Shown: positions 27,726 through 37,043 of the stretch, in pieces
How the letters are laid out: every line of letters starts with the position of its first letter
Position numbering within the stretch: position 1 is the stretch's first letter
NCBI GenBank assembly: GCA_016929555.1
Contig: JAFGIO010000069.1
Span: 1-48,085, forward strand
Length of the DNA stretch: 48,085 bases
Source of the DNA: Deltaproteobacteria bacterium
GTDB lineage: Bacteria; Desulfobacterota; Syntrophia; Syntrophales; JAFGIO01
Direction: 5' to 3'
The notes under the pieces: generated by a model
Seen by the model: only the letters and a program-made list of their open reading frames with translations
What the model was told of the DNA's origin: nothing
The model's database searches: none
Program-made: the position numbers and the translations under genes

Positions 27726-28298
27726 ATGGAAGCCAAGGTTAGAGAAGAATATCGAAGGTTGTCCCGCAGGAAGCTATTGCAGAGAGTTTATGATTTCGGT
27801 TCAGCTTACGAAATAAACTCCTACAGCTGTTCCCAATGTACAGTGGCGGCACTTTACAGAGTTCTCGACATTCCGGAGGCCCTCGTGAAGGCGGCCTGTT
27901 CAAACGCTGCAGGCACCGCCTGGCAACTGGTGGGGACATGCGGTGGACTGGTAGGCGGCATCATGGTTCTCGATTATTTTTACGGCCGTCCTTTCGGACA
28001 TATGTCGGACAAAAAGGTAATCCAAGACCCCAACGTGACCGATCTTCTTTCGTCCCAGAAAATCGCCAGATTGCTTTTCAACAAATATATCGAGGAATAT
28101 GGCACCATAACCTGCGCGGATATTCAACAACAGCTTTACGGCCGGGTATTCTATCTCGAGGATATGCAGGAATTTCAAAAAATGGAAGAGGCCGGCGGTC
28201 ACGCAAACCCCGAAAAAGCACCAAAAATTGTCGGGAATGCGGCCAGATGGACCATGGAAATCCTTCTCGACAAGGGGGCGGTCGTACTCGGCAAATAA
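27726..28298 (+). CDS. C_GCAxxG_C_C-family (redox-associated) protein
   Basis: INSYSCSQCTVAALYRVLDIPEALVKAACSNAAGTAWQLVGTCGGLVGGIMVLDYFYG...ITCADIQQQLYGR: spaced Cys pattern and C-GG-xxGG motif. Confidence 0.75.
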   Translation: MEAKVREEYRRLSRRKLLQRVYDFGSAYEINSYSCSQCTVAALYRVLDIPEALVKAACSNAAGTAWQLVGTCGGLVGGIMVLDYFYGRPFGHMSDKKVIQDPNVTDLLSSQKIARLLFNKYIEEYGTITCADIQQQLYGRVFYLEDMQEFQKMEEAGGHANPEKAPKIVGNAARWTMEILLDKGAVVLGK

Positions 28299-28510
28299 CT
28301 GCATTACCCTGTCCTCGCTCCGCAAAATCGACAGATAGCCCCAATTGCGGCTTCACCGGCGCCTGTCGAGCCGGCATTGAAGGACCTTACCCGTGAGACG
28401 TTCCACGGCGGCTCCCCGTTCTGTTGGTACGCCCATTCCACTATCGGCACCTCTTCCACCGTACCAACGGGGTTGGGAAGCGCTTCAAGCCGGCGGGGGT
28501 TCCGCAATCT

Positions 28511-29287
28511 TCAGGTTTTCTTTTCCTTGCGCTGCCGGGCGAGTTTGGCCTGGAGCGCATCGATCCGCTGGTGGTTCTCCTCGGAGCCGATATAGGACCG
28601 GAAGAGCCATTCCTGGATCTTCATCGCCCCATCCAGGTCTTCATTGACAAGCTTGTTGGCCAGGCGCTTTGTCTCTTTCAGACAGGCCCGGTCATGGGTG
28701 GCCATTTCCCTGGCGATGGCCATGACGGATTCCTGCAGTGTGCCATCCGGAAACACCTTGCTGACATAACCCATCTTTTCCGCTTCGTAGGCATCGTAAA
28801 TCCGGCCTGTCAGGGCAACCTCCTTGGCTCGCCCCATGCCGATAATCCTCCACAGGGGGTCCATGATCGGGGTGACGGCAATGACGATTTCGCGCTGGCC
28901 GAAGCGCGCCCGCTCCGAAGCATAGCGGATGTCGCACATCATCGTCAGATCGAATCCACCGGCGATTGCCGGACCCCCAACGGCACAGATCACGGGCTGT
29001 TCGCAAAAGAGGATGGCCCGGTAGGCTCTATGAAAGAGGGCCGTATATTCCTCATTCGAGACCTTTTCCAATTTGCGGATGATATTCAGGTCGAAGCCGG
29101 CGGAAAAATACTTATCGCCGCCCGTTAGAACGATCACGTTGACATCCTGCCTCTTGGCCAGATCGACAAAGACGGTTTCGATCTCTTCCAGCACATCCGG
29201 CGCCAGGGAATTTCCCTTATCTGGCCGGTGAATGGTGACGAGGGCTACCTTGTCCTCGACTTCGAGTTTCAGGTATCGATATTCCAC
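28511..29287 (-). CDS. Enoyl-CoA hydratase/isomerase family protein
   Basis: KVALVTIHRPDKGNSLAPDVLEEIETVF...VIVLTGGDKYFSAGFDLNII...VICAVGGPAIAGGFDLTMMCDIRYASERARFGQRE. Confidence 0.92.
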   Translation of the reverse strand: MEYRYLKLEVEDKVALVTIHRPDKGNSLAPDVLEEIETVFVDLAKRQDVNVIVLTGGDKYFSAGFDLNIIRKLEKVSNEEYTALFHRAYRAILFCEQPVICAVGGPAIAGGFDLTMMCDIRYASERARFGQREIVIAVTPIMDPLWRIIGMGRAKEVALTGRIYDAYEAEKMGYVSKVFPDGTLQESVMAIAREMATHDRACLKETKRLANKLVNEDLDGAMKIQEWLFRSYIGSEENHQRIDALQAKLARQRKEKKT

Positions 29288-29361
29288 GAATCCTCCCTAT
29301 CGGAAATTACGGGGACCTCTTATCCCGATATCTGACATGACCCGAAGATTGGAAAATCCCT

Positions 29362-29781
29362 TCAAGCCATCTCGGTACCGGTGCTCGACATGCTCAGGAT
29401 GCCGTGCCGAACCCCCTTGAGGGATTTCAGCATGTCGGCAAGCCGCTGCAATCGCGCGGGTTTCCCCTTGACAGCCACGATTTCCAGGCAATTGTCATGG
29501 TCCAGGTGGATATGCTGGGTAGAGATGATGATGTCCTGGAATCCGTGCTGGATATCGGTGATTTTGTTCAGCAGTGCCCGTCCGTGATGGTCATAGACAA
29601 AGGTAATGGCTCCGGCGACCTCGCCATCGCCGGCCTGCCAGGCCTTTTTGACCAGTTCCTGGCGGATGAGATCCCGGAGGGCTTCGGAACGATTGCTGTA
29701 ATTGCGCTGCCGGATCAGGCTGTCGAACTTATCCAGCAGTTCCTTCTCCAGAGAGACGCCAAATCTTGCGAGTTCGGACAT
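29362..29781 (-). CDS. nikR: Nickel-responsive regulator NikR
   Basis: RFGVSLEKELLDKFDSLIRQRNYSNRSEALRDLIRQEL (ribbon-helix-helix) and metal site HIHLDHDNCLEIVAVKG with the GVRHGILSMSSTG C-terminus. Confidence 0.93.
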   Translation of the reverse strand: MSELARFGVSLEKELLDKFDSLIRQRNYSNRSEALRDLIRQELVKKAWQAGDGEVAGAITFVYDHHGRALLNKITDIQHGFQDIIISTQHIHLDHDNCLEIVAVKGKPARLQRLADMLKSLKGVRHGILSMSSTGTEMA

Positions 29782-29794
29782 GGTCCATCCATTC

Positions 29795-29822
29795 GTATTA
29801 CCTTTTTGCCTGCTCGTAGCAC
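29795..29822. promoter_or_regulatory. Candidate NikR operator (imperfect palindrome GTATTAC-N14-GTAGCAC)
   Basis: Half-sites fit GTRYTAC-N14-GTARYAC, 14 bp upstream of the nikR ATG. Confidence 0.4.
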
Positions 29823-29885
29823 GCGAAAAGGATCCCTGTCAACATCATTTAACCCGGATCCGCACGGTTGGGTTTGGAATTCCCG

Positions 29886-30500
29886 TCATGTTCTCTCGGA
29901 AAGATAGGCCTTTGCGAGACTTGTATTGACATGAACGACCCCTTTGTTCATGTTCTTCATGGGGTAATCGTCCGTGATTTCCGGAAGCTGGTCCGCCTCC
30001 GCCTGGGTTCTGACGACGGAACCGGCGGGCACATAGCGGCGATCCGCCACGGTCACCCCCATCAGAATGACGCCCGGTTCGATGACGCACTGCCTGCCGA
30101 CGGCGGATCTGAAAATCAATGATTGCATGCCGACGAAGGTGTCATCGAGAACAACGGCAGGGCCGTGGATCTGGACCTGGTGTGCCAGGGATACCCGGTT
30201 CCCGACATATACGGCATACTTCTGCCCGTCGACGGCGAAAAGGTTTTGCTCCAAGACGTTGCCGTGGCTTTCCGTCTCCAGGGCGTGGATGATCACACCG
30301 TCCTGGACGTTGGAACTGTCGCCGATGAACAGAGGCCGCCCTTCGTCGCCGCGGATGGACGCCATGGGCGCCACCATGACATTGCTGCCGATGATGACAC
30401 TGCCGATCACGGCGGCGAGAGGATGAACATAACTCAAGGGACCGATGACCGGCCAGGAGGCTTCTGCACTGAAATCCGTCACGACATTCTTTTCGATCAT
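29886..30500 (-). CDS. Gamma-class carbonic anhydrase (Cam-like, left-handed beta-helix)
   Basis: VIGSNVMVAPMASIRGDEGRPLFIGDSSNVQDGVIIHALETESHGNVLEQNLFAVDGQKYAVYVGNRVSLAHQVQIHGPAVVLDDTFVGMQSLIFRS...VPAGSVVRTQAEADQLPEITDDY: zinc-ligand His in IIHAL and LAHQVQIHG. Confidence 0.88.
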   Translation of the reverse strand: MIEKNVVTDFSAEASWPVIGPLSYVHPLAAVIGSVIIGSNVMVAPMASIRGDEGRPLFIGDSSNVQDGVIIHALETESHGNVLEQNLFAVDGQKYAVYVGNRVSLAHQVQIHGPAVVLDDTFVGMQSLIFRSAVGRQCVIEPGVILMGVTVADRRYVPAGSVVRTQAEADQLPEITDDYPMKNMNKGVVHVNTSLAKAYLSERT

Positions 30501-30605
30501 GCCATAATCTCCTTCTTATGTTACAGGCGCGCTGCCTGTTCTCCGCTCAGAAGACCCAACCAAACCGTTTCGATAATATCCCCGGACGTCTCTGCGATAA
30601 AGCGC

Positions 30606-31391
30606 TTACCCTTTTGCATCCTTGGCTGCCGTTTCACGCAGGTAGATGAGGCGCAGCCCTTCCAGGGTGAGCATTTCATCGACTTTATCAATGGACTTTG
30701 TTTCCGAGGCAACGATCTTTGCCAGCCCCCCCGTTGCGATCACGAGGGGATTGGATTTCGTTTCCGCTTTCATTCGCTCGACGATACCGTCCACGAGACC
30801 GGCGTAACCGAAGATGATACCCGCCTGCATACCGCTGACGGTATCCTTGGTGACGACGCACTTCGGTCTCGCAAACTCCACCCTCGGGAGCTTGGCAGCC
30901 CGCTGGAAAAGGGCGTCGCTTGAAATCACGATGCCCGGCGAAATGCACCCGCCCAGATATTCCCCCTTTGCGGAAACATAATCGAAGGTTGTCGCCGTTC
31001 CGAAATCGACGATGATGAGTTCCCTCTTGTATTTTTCGAAGGCAGCGACGGCATTGACGATCCGGTCGGCCCCCACCTCGCGGGGGTTGTCGTAGAGGAT
31101 CGGCATCCCCGTCTTGATGCCGGGTCCGACGATGATCGGTTTGATGTTGAAATATTTACGACAGAGGGGTTCCAGGATGTTTAGCATGGGCGGCACGACG
31201 CAGGAGATGATGATGGCCTTGATGGCCCGGGAGCTGATCCTGCTCGATTTGTAAAGTTGATAAATGAGCATGCCGTACTCGTCGACGGTATGGTCCACAA
31301 CCGTCCGCAGACGCCAGTCATGCACCAGTTCGTCCCCGTCATAGACACCGATGACCGTATTCGTATTGCCCACATCTATGACCAGAAGCAT
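30606..31391 (-). CDS. coaX: Type III pantothenate kinase
   Basis: [30 protein letters not shown]...[38 protein letters not shown]...[10 protein letters not shown]. Confidence 0.96.
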   Translation of the reverse strand: MLLVIDVGNTNTVIGVYDGDELVHDWRLRTVVDHTVDEYGMLIYQLYKSSRISSRAIKAIIISCVVPPMLNILEPLCRKYFNIKPIIVGPGIKTGMPILYDNPREVGADRIVNAVAAFEKYKRELIIVDFGTATTFDYVSAKGEYLGGCISPGIVISSDALFQRAAKLPRVEFARPKCVVTKDTVSGMQAGIIFGYAGLVDGIVERMKAETKSNPLVIATGGLAKIVASETKSIDKVDEMLTLEGLRLIYLRETAAKDAKG

Positions 31392-31445
31392 GATTTCACT
31401 CCTTTCTTGGAGCTATTCCCCCCGTATGCCGATGAAGGCGGTCCT

Positions 31446-32237
31446 TTAAGGTTTCTTCACGACGGAAGCATCGCCGGCCAGAATGCGCTTCGTACCGCCC
31501 TTTCCGTCGGACAGAAGCAGCGCCCCGGCTTCATCGATGCCCAGGACGTCGCCCTGCTCGATCTCGCCGCCGAAAACCACCTGAATGGGTTTGCCCAAGA
31601 TATCGGCATAGGCCGTCCAGAGGGTCCTTATAGGCTCGAATCCCTCCGACAGATACCTCCCATACAGCCTGTCCAGATCCTCGTACAGGGCAACGGCCAG
31701 ATCGAGCCTCGAGAGGGGACGGCCGACCTCTTCCCTGAGGGTCGTCGAGATGTCCCGGAAGGCCTCGTCGAGGTCTTCCCTGCGCATGTTGATGTTGATT
31801 CCGATCCCGGCGACGGCGAAATCGACGCGGGAACCGGCCGCCTTCATCTCCGTGAGGATGCCGCAGACCTTCCGACCCTTGATCCGGACGTCGTTGGGCC
31901 ATTTGAGGGTCACACCTCCGCAGTAGCTTGAAAGAACGTCGGCGACGGCGACGCCTGACAGCAGTGTGAGCTGGGCTGCCACCGCCGCCTCGATCGCGGG
32001 CCGCAGCAGGATGGTGGTATAGAGATTGGCCCGGGGCGGCGACTGCCACACCCGGTTCATGCGGCCCTTGCCCTTTGTCTGATGGTCTGCGACGGCCACG
32101 GTTCCCTCAGGTGCGCCTTCGATGCCCAGACGGAAAACGAAATCGTTCGTCGAGGATATCTCATCGAAGAAGTGAACCTCCGCGCCGATCCTCTTTCCCG
32201 CAAGACGCTCCGACAGTGCCGGTCCATTCAAATCCAT
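31446..32237 (-). CDS. birA: Biotin--[acetyl-CoA-carboxylase] ligase
   Basis: FFDEISSTNDFVFRLG...VAVADHQTKGKGRMNRVWQSPPRANLYTTILLRP...LKWPNDVRIKGRKVCGILTEM. No N-terminal HTH. Confidence 0.93.
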   Translation of the reverse strand: MDLNGPALSERLAGKRIGAEVHFFDEISSTNDFVFRLGIEGAPEGTVAVADHQTKGKGRMNRVWQSPPRANLYTTILLRPAIEAAVAAQLTLLSGVAVADVLSSYCGGVTLKWPNDVRIKGRKVCGILTEMKAAGSRVDFAVAGIGININMRREDLDEAFRDISTTLREEVGRPLSRLDLAVALYEDLDRLYGRYLSEGFEPIRTLWTAYADILGKPIQVVFGGEIEQGDVLGIDEAGALLLSDGKGGTKRILAGDASVVKKP

Positions 32238-33089
32238 TCAATCGAACCTCAGGGAAATGTCCGCAGCGGCGGCGGAATGGGTCAAGGCGCCCACAGATAT
32301 GAAATCCACCCCGGTTTCCGCGATCTGCCTCACGTTCTCAAGGGTCACATTGCCTGAGGCCTCGAGGGGAACCTTGCCCGCCACCTTCGAGACCGCCTCG
32401 CGCATCGCCGGAAGCCCCATATTGTCGAGCATGATGATATCGGCCCCGGCGGCAAGGGCCTGATCGACCTCGTCGATGCTGCGCGCCTCCACCTCGATCT
32501 TGAGGGTATGGGCGATGCCGCTCCGGGCCAGCATTACGGCCCGCTCGATGCCGCCGGCCGCCGCGATGTGATTGTCCTTGATCAGCACGCCGTCGAAGAG
32601 GCCGAACCGATGGTTGAAGCCCCCTCCCGTTCTCACCGCCGCCTTGTCCAGGAGGCGAAGCCCTGGAGCGGTCTTGCGCGTATCGAGAATGCGTGCCGAT
32701 GTCCCTTTCACGGCCTCCACGAAGCGATGCGTGAATGTGGCAATGCCGCACATTCGCTGAAAGAGATTCAAGGCCACCCGCTCCGCCATGAGGATGCTGC
32801 CGAGATTTCCTCCGACTTCGGCAATGATGTCCCCGGGAGCAGCCGCTTCGCCGTCACTCCGAAATCCTCGGAAGGCGATACCGCCGTCCACGTAAAGGAA
32901 GACTTCCCTGAAGACATCGGTGCCGGCGATGACGGTGGCCGATTTGGCATAAGCTGTGGCAATACCCGTTTCGAACCCCTTCAGAATCGACCGGGTCGTC
33001 ACGTCCCCCGCTCCGATGTCTTCATCCAGCGCCCTTTCGATGATTCCGTGAAGCACGCGTTTCTGCAAATGTAGATTTATGGAGTTCAT
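32238..33089 (-). CDS. nadC: Nicotinate-nucleotide pyrophosphorylase (carboxylating)
   Basis: ALDEDIGAGDVTTRSIL...VALNLFQRMCGIATFTHRFVEAV...ILDTRKTAPGLRLLDKAAVRTGGGFNHRFGLFDGVLIKDNHIAAAGG. Confidence 0.97.
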   Translation of the reverse strand: MNSINLHLQKRVLHGIIERALDEDIGAGDVTTRSILKGFETGIATAYAKSATVIAGTDVFREVFLYVDGGIAFRGFRSDGEAAAPGDIIAEVGGNLGSILMAERVALNLFQRMCGIATFTHRFVEAVKGTSARILDTRKTAPGLRLLDKAAVRTGGGFNHRFGLFDGVLIKDNHIAAAGGIERAVMLARSGIAHTLKIEVEARSIDEVDQALAAGADIIMLDNMGLPAMREAVSKVAGKVPLEASGNVTLENVRQIAETGVDFISVGALTHSAAAADISLRFD

Positions 33090-35746
33090 GGTCCCAGTGA
33101 AAGGAGTTTTTTCAGGGCACTATCCAGGGCTGCATGCTTCTCGCACAACTGCCTGTATTTCCCTTCTTCCTTTTGGATGACCGCTGCGGCCGCTCTGGAC
33201 AGAAAATCGCGGTTGGCGATCTTTTTCCCCACAAAGGCCAAATCCTTGTTGATCTTGGCGATTTCCTTCTCGAGACGGGCCTTCTCGCCCCCGATGTCCA
33301 CGAGGCCCTCCAAATGTACGAGAATCTGTAGATTGCCTACGATGGCCGTGGCGACACCTTTGAGATCCTCCATATCGCCTCGGATGGCGCAATCTTCCAG
33401 GTTGGCCATGGCGACGATGTAATCCTTGCCTGCCTTCACGATGGACCGCGATGATTCATCCTGGGTCCTGATAAGGACCTTCAGCTTCTTGGAAGGCGCC
33501 AGTCCCATTTCGCCGCGGATATTGCGGATGGCGCTGATGGTATCCATGAGGATGCCCATATTGGTTTCCGCCTCCGGATCCCGGAGCCCGTCCTCGACGG
33601 TCGGAAAGGCGGCAATCATGATGGCGCCGCCCTCTGGAACCAGGGTATACCATATCTCCTCGGTCAAAAACGGCATGAAAGGATGAAGCAGCTTCAAGAC
33701 CGTTTTGAGAACGTAAAGCAGGGTATGCTGGGCGGCGAGACGGCTCCGGGCATCCCCATTCCCGTAGAGAATCGGTTTGATGAGCTCGAGATACCAGTCG
33801 CACAACTCGTGCCAGACGAACTGATAGACAGCCGCCGCCGCATCGTTGAAGCGGTACTCTTCGATTCCTCCAGCGACACCGTCGATGGTCCGGCCGAGCC
33901 TGGCCTTTATCCAACGGTCCGGAAGCGACTCTTCTTCTTTCGATACCGAGACCCCTTCCTCCGGATAATCCTCGAGATTTATCAGGGAAAACCGCGTTGC
34001 GTTCCAGATCTTGTTTACGAAATACTTATAGCCTTCGATGCGTTCCTCGGACATTCTCACATCCCTTCCCTGGGCCGTGAAGGCGGCCAGGGTGAAACGG
34101 AAGGCGTCGGCGCCGTATTTGTCGATCATCTCTATGGGATCGATGATGTTGCCTCTGGACTTGCTCATCTTGTCGCCCTGCTCGTCACGGACCAGGGCGT
34201 GCAGGTAGACGTCCCGGAAGGGGACGTCCTTCATGACGTAAAGCCCCATCATCATCATCCGGGCAACCCAGAAGAAAAGGATGTCGAAGCCCGTAACGAG
34301 AAGCGACGTAGGATAGAAGGTCTTCAGGGCCTCCGTCTGATCGGGCCAACCCAGTGTCGAAAAGGGCCAGAGCGCCGAGCTGAACCAGGTATCCAGAACA
34401 TCCTCTTCCTGGGTCAGGGCCGTTCCGCCGCAGTCGGGACAGGATTGGGGATCCTGCGCGGCGACGATGATCCTGCCGCACTCGTCGCAATACCAGACGG
34501 GAATCCGGTGCCCCCACCAGATCTGCCGCGAGATGCACCAATCGCGGATGTTGTTCATCCAGTCGAAATAGGTTCCCTCCCAGGTTGCGGGAACGATCCG
34601 CGTCTTGCCCTTGACCACCGCAGCGACGGCCGCTTTCGCCAAGGGGGCGATCTTCACGAACCACTGCCGGGAGACCATGGGTTCTATATCGGTCTTGCAG
34701 CGGTAGCACTGGCCGATATTGTGCAGGTAGGGTTCCACCTGGAGGAGATAGCCGTATTTCTTCAGGTCGGCGACAATGTTTTCACGGCAAACGTACCGGT
34801 CCTGGCCCCGATAGAGACCGGCGTTTTCGTTCATTGCCCCGCCTCCGTCCATGATCCTGATGATCGGCAGGTTGTGCCGCCCTGCCATGGCAAAGTCGGC
34901 GGGATCGTGGCCCGGTGTGATCTTGACGGCGCCTGAGCCGAATTCCATGGTGACATAACTGTCCGCGATGATGGGGATCTCGCGTTCTACGAGAGGCAGG
35001 ATGACGCTCCTGCCGACGATATCACGGTAACGCGGATCATCGGGATTAACGGCTACGGCCGTGTCGCCCAGCATGGTTTCGGGCCGCGTCGTGGCGACGA
35101 CAATGCCCCCATCCCCATCAACGAAAGGATAGCGGATATGCCAGAGGTGGCCGTTTTCCTCGTTGTACTCCACCTCGAGATCGGAGATTGCCGTGTGGCA
35201 GCGGGGACACCAGTTGACGATATAATCGCCCTGATAGATGAGGTCGTTGTTGTAGAGGCGGACGAAAACCTCCCGAACGGCCCTCGAGAGGCCTTCATCC
35301 ATGGTGAAGCGCTCGCGGGACCAGTCACAGGAACATCCGAGCCGTTTGAGCTGGTTGATGATCATGCCTCCGTATTTGGCCTTCCATTCCCAAACGCGCT
35401 CCACGAAGCGCTCGCGGCCAAGGTCGTTCCGGCTGATGCCTTCCTTGGCCAGTTCCTGTTCCACGACGTTCTGCGTCGCGATTCCCGCATGATCCATGCC
35501 GGGCATCCACAGGGTGTTGTAGCCCTGCATCCTCCTAAAACGGATGACAATATCCTGCAAGGCGTTGTTCAGGGCGTGTCCCATGTGGAGCATGCCCGTG
35601 ACATTCGGGGGCGGAATGACGATGCAGAAGGGCTGCTTCTCGGATCGATCCTCCGCATGGAAATAACCGTTTTCAAGCCAATACTTGTACCATCTCGTCT
35701 CGGCCTCGTGCGATTCAAAGGCCCGACCCAATGTCCCTCTAACCAT
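33086..35746 (-). CDS. valS: Valyl-tRNA synthetase
   Basis: PFCIVIPPPNVTGMLHMGHALNN (HIGH region), ARDEQGDKMSKSRGN-type KMSKS motif, C-terminal coiled coil EKARLEKEIAKINKDLAFVGKKIANRDFLSRA. Confidence 0.98.
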   Translation of the reverse strand: MVRGTLGRAFESHEAETRWYKYWLENGYFHAEDRSEKQPFCIVIPPPNVTGMLHMGHALNNALQDIVIRFRRMQGYNTLWMPGMDHAGIATQNVVEQELAKEGISRNDLGRERFVERVWEWKAKYGGMIINQLKRLGCSCDWSRERFTMDEGLSRAVREVFVRLYNNDLIYQGDYIVNWCPRCHTAISDLEVEYNEENGHLWHIRYPFVDGDGGIVVATTRPETMLGDTAVAVNPDDPRYRDIVGRSVILPLVEREIPIIADSYVTMEFGSGAVKITPGHDPADFAMAGRHNLPIIRIMDGGGAMNENAGLYRGQDRYVCRENIVADLKKYGYLLQVEPYLHNIGQCYRCKTDIEPMVSRQWFVKIAPLAKAAVAAVVKGKTRIVPATWEGTYFDWMNNIRDWCISRQIWWGHRIPVWYCDECGRIIVAAQDPQSCPDCGGTALTQEEDVLDTWFSSALWPFSTLGWPDQTEALKTFYPTSLLVTGFDILFFWVARMMMMGLYVMKDVPFRDVYLHALVRDEQGDKMSKSRGNIIDPIEMIDKYGADAFRFTLAAFTAQGRDVRMSEERIEGYKYFVNKIWNATRFSLINLEDYPEEGVSVSKEEESLPDRWIKARLGRTIDGVAGGIEEYRFNDAAAAVYQFVWHELCDWYLELIKPILYGNGDARSRLAAQHTLLYVLKTVLKLLHPFMPFLTEEIWYTLVPEGGAIMIAAFPTVEDGLRDPEAETNMGILMDTISAIRNIRGEMGLAPSKKLKVLIRTQDESSRSIVKAGKDYIVAMANLEDCAIRGDMEDLKGVATAIVGNLQILVHLEGLVDIGGEKARLEKEIAKINKDLAFVGKKIANRDFLSRAAAAVIQKEEGKYRQLCEKHAALDSALKKLLSLGP

Positions 35747-35762
35747 TTATACGCTCCGATAA

Positions 35763-36932
35763 CTAAAAGAATTTCAACTCTTCCTTCATTTTGCGAATGA
35801 TGAGCAAGGCCTCCACTCCCGGTACCGGTTTCAGGGGGGCAAACTCGCCCGAAGTCATATCCAGAGGTCCCATGATGCCCCGTGAGGTCACCGTCATGAC
35901 GGCGTTGAAGTAGGGGAGATCGGACCGGAGATCGGGAAAGGGCGAAGTCGTCCCGATGAATTTCGTCGCCAGGGCATGGTCCCCCGTGACCTTGATCAGA
36001 ATATCTTCGATCATCATGGCATAGGTGGCCCGATCCACAATATCGCCGGGCCGGAACGTGCCGTCGGGATAGATTTCCAGGCCGCGAATACCGATCTTCA
36101 GGCAATCTTCTATGTCCACCTTCAGGGGATGGTCCGCAATATCGATCGCCGTGGGGGCGGCGGGGGCCGTCCTGGCCTTTTCGGGATCCTTGAAATCCGT
36201 GTCAAAACTCTTGGGTGTCCGCTTTTTGTACAGGACATCTATCCGCAGCTCCTCCATGAAAAGGGCCGCGGCATCCGCCCTATTGATCCGCTCCAGAATG
36301 GCGATCTTTTTGCCCGCCGTCGTGCCCGGCATGGCGCGCTGGATTTTTTGAATCAGGTTCCATTCCCTGTCCGCTTCGCCGACATAATCGCCCTTGAGTT
36401 CCAGGACCTTCGCAAACATATTGCCGGCCTGAGCGAAATCCAGGGCTTCCTTGTAGGCCCTGCCGGTATAATGGTAAAGGGCGGGCGCTTGGGGATCGAT
36501 CTGCAGGGCCCAGCTATATTCGTCTTTCACTTTGTCGAGCCATCCCTTGTCGGCCGTCCTGTTCATGGTGTGGAGTCTGATGTAGCCCACATGGGCCGCC
36601 ATCTTGTCCTCCTTGGAGACGGCATACCTCTTCGCCAGCTTCATAGCCTCGAAGGCCGGCTTGAAATCGCCCTGGAAGGCCTTCGCAAGTCCTTTCCCCG
36701 CATGGGCCCGGGGATATTTCCGGTCGAGTTGAAGAGCGAGATCGAATTCACGGTCGGCCTCGGCGTATTTCTCCTGGTCGAGCAGTTTGAATCCCACATA
36801 GGTATGATGGGCCGGCGTATCCATCTCACCGACGGGCTGCCGCGCTTTCGGCCCGCAGGAAACCACAAAGGCCCCAAGTCCGATCATCAGAATAAATAGC
36901 CATATATTCCGATATTTGTTTCGATGAATCAT
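35763..36932 (-). CDS. TPR-containing lipoprotein with C-terminal SLH-like repeats
   Basis: Signal/lipobox ...LGAFVVSCGPK; TPR-like LLDQEKYAEADREFDLALQLDRKYPRAHAGKGLAKA; C-terminal GIRGLEIYPDGTFRPGDIVDRATYAMMIEDIL...FPDLRSDLPYFNAVMTVTSRGIM (SLH-like). Confidence 0.75.
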   Translation of the reverse strand: MIHRNKYRNIWLFILMIGLGAFVVSCGPKARQPVGEMDTPAHHTYVGFKLLDQEKYAEADREFDLALQLDRKYPRAHAGKGLAKAFQGDFKPAFEAMKLAKRYAVSKEDKMAAHVGYIRLHTMNRTADKGWLDKVKDEYSWALQIDPQAPALYHYTGRAYKEALDFAQAGNMFAKVLELKGDYVGEADREWNLIQKIQRAMPGTTAGKKIAILERINRADAAALFMEELRIDVLYKKRTPKSFDTDFKDPEKARTAPAAPTAIDIADHPLKVDIEDCLKIGIRGLEIYPDGTFRPGDIVDRATYAMMIEDILIKVTGDHALATKFIGTTSPFPDLRSDLPYFNAVMTVTSRGIMGPLDMTSGEFAPLKPVPGVEALLIIRKMKEELKFF

Positions 36933-37043
36933 GGTGTTCTCCTTTCGGCAAATAGGTTCAATGGAAAGGCCGATCTATCGATCAACGCACCGGATGAATC
37001 CGGGATAACCGACCCTGAAAACTATATTCATACCAAGGTGATG

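Noticed and set aside
33683-34936. 417-aa plus-strand ORF opposite valS
   Set aside because: Antisense to the conserved valS coding sequence; composition typical of a mirrored frame.
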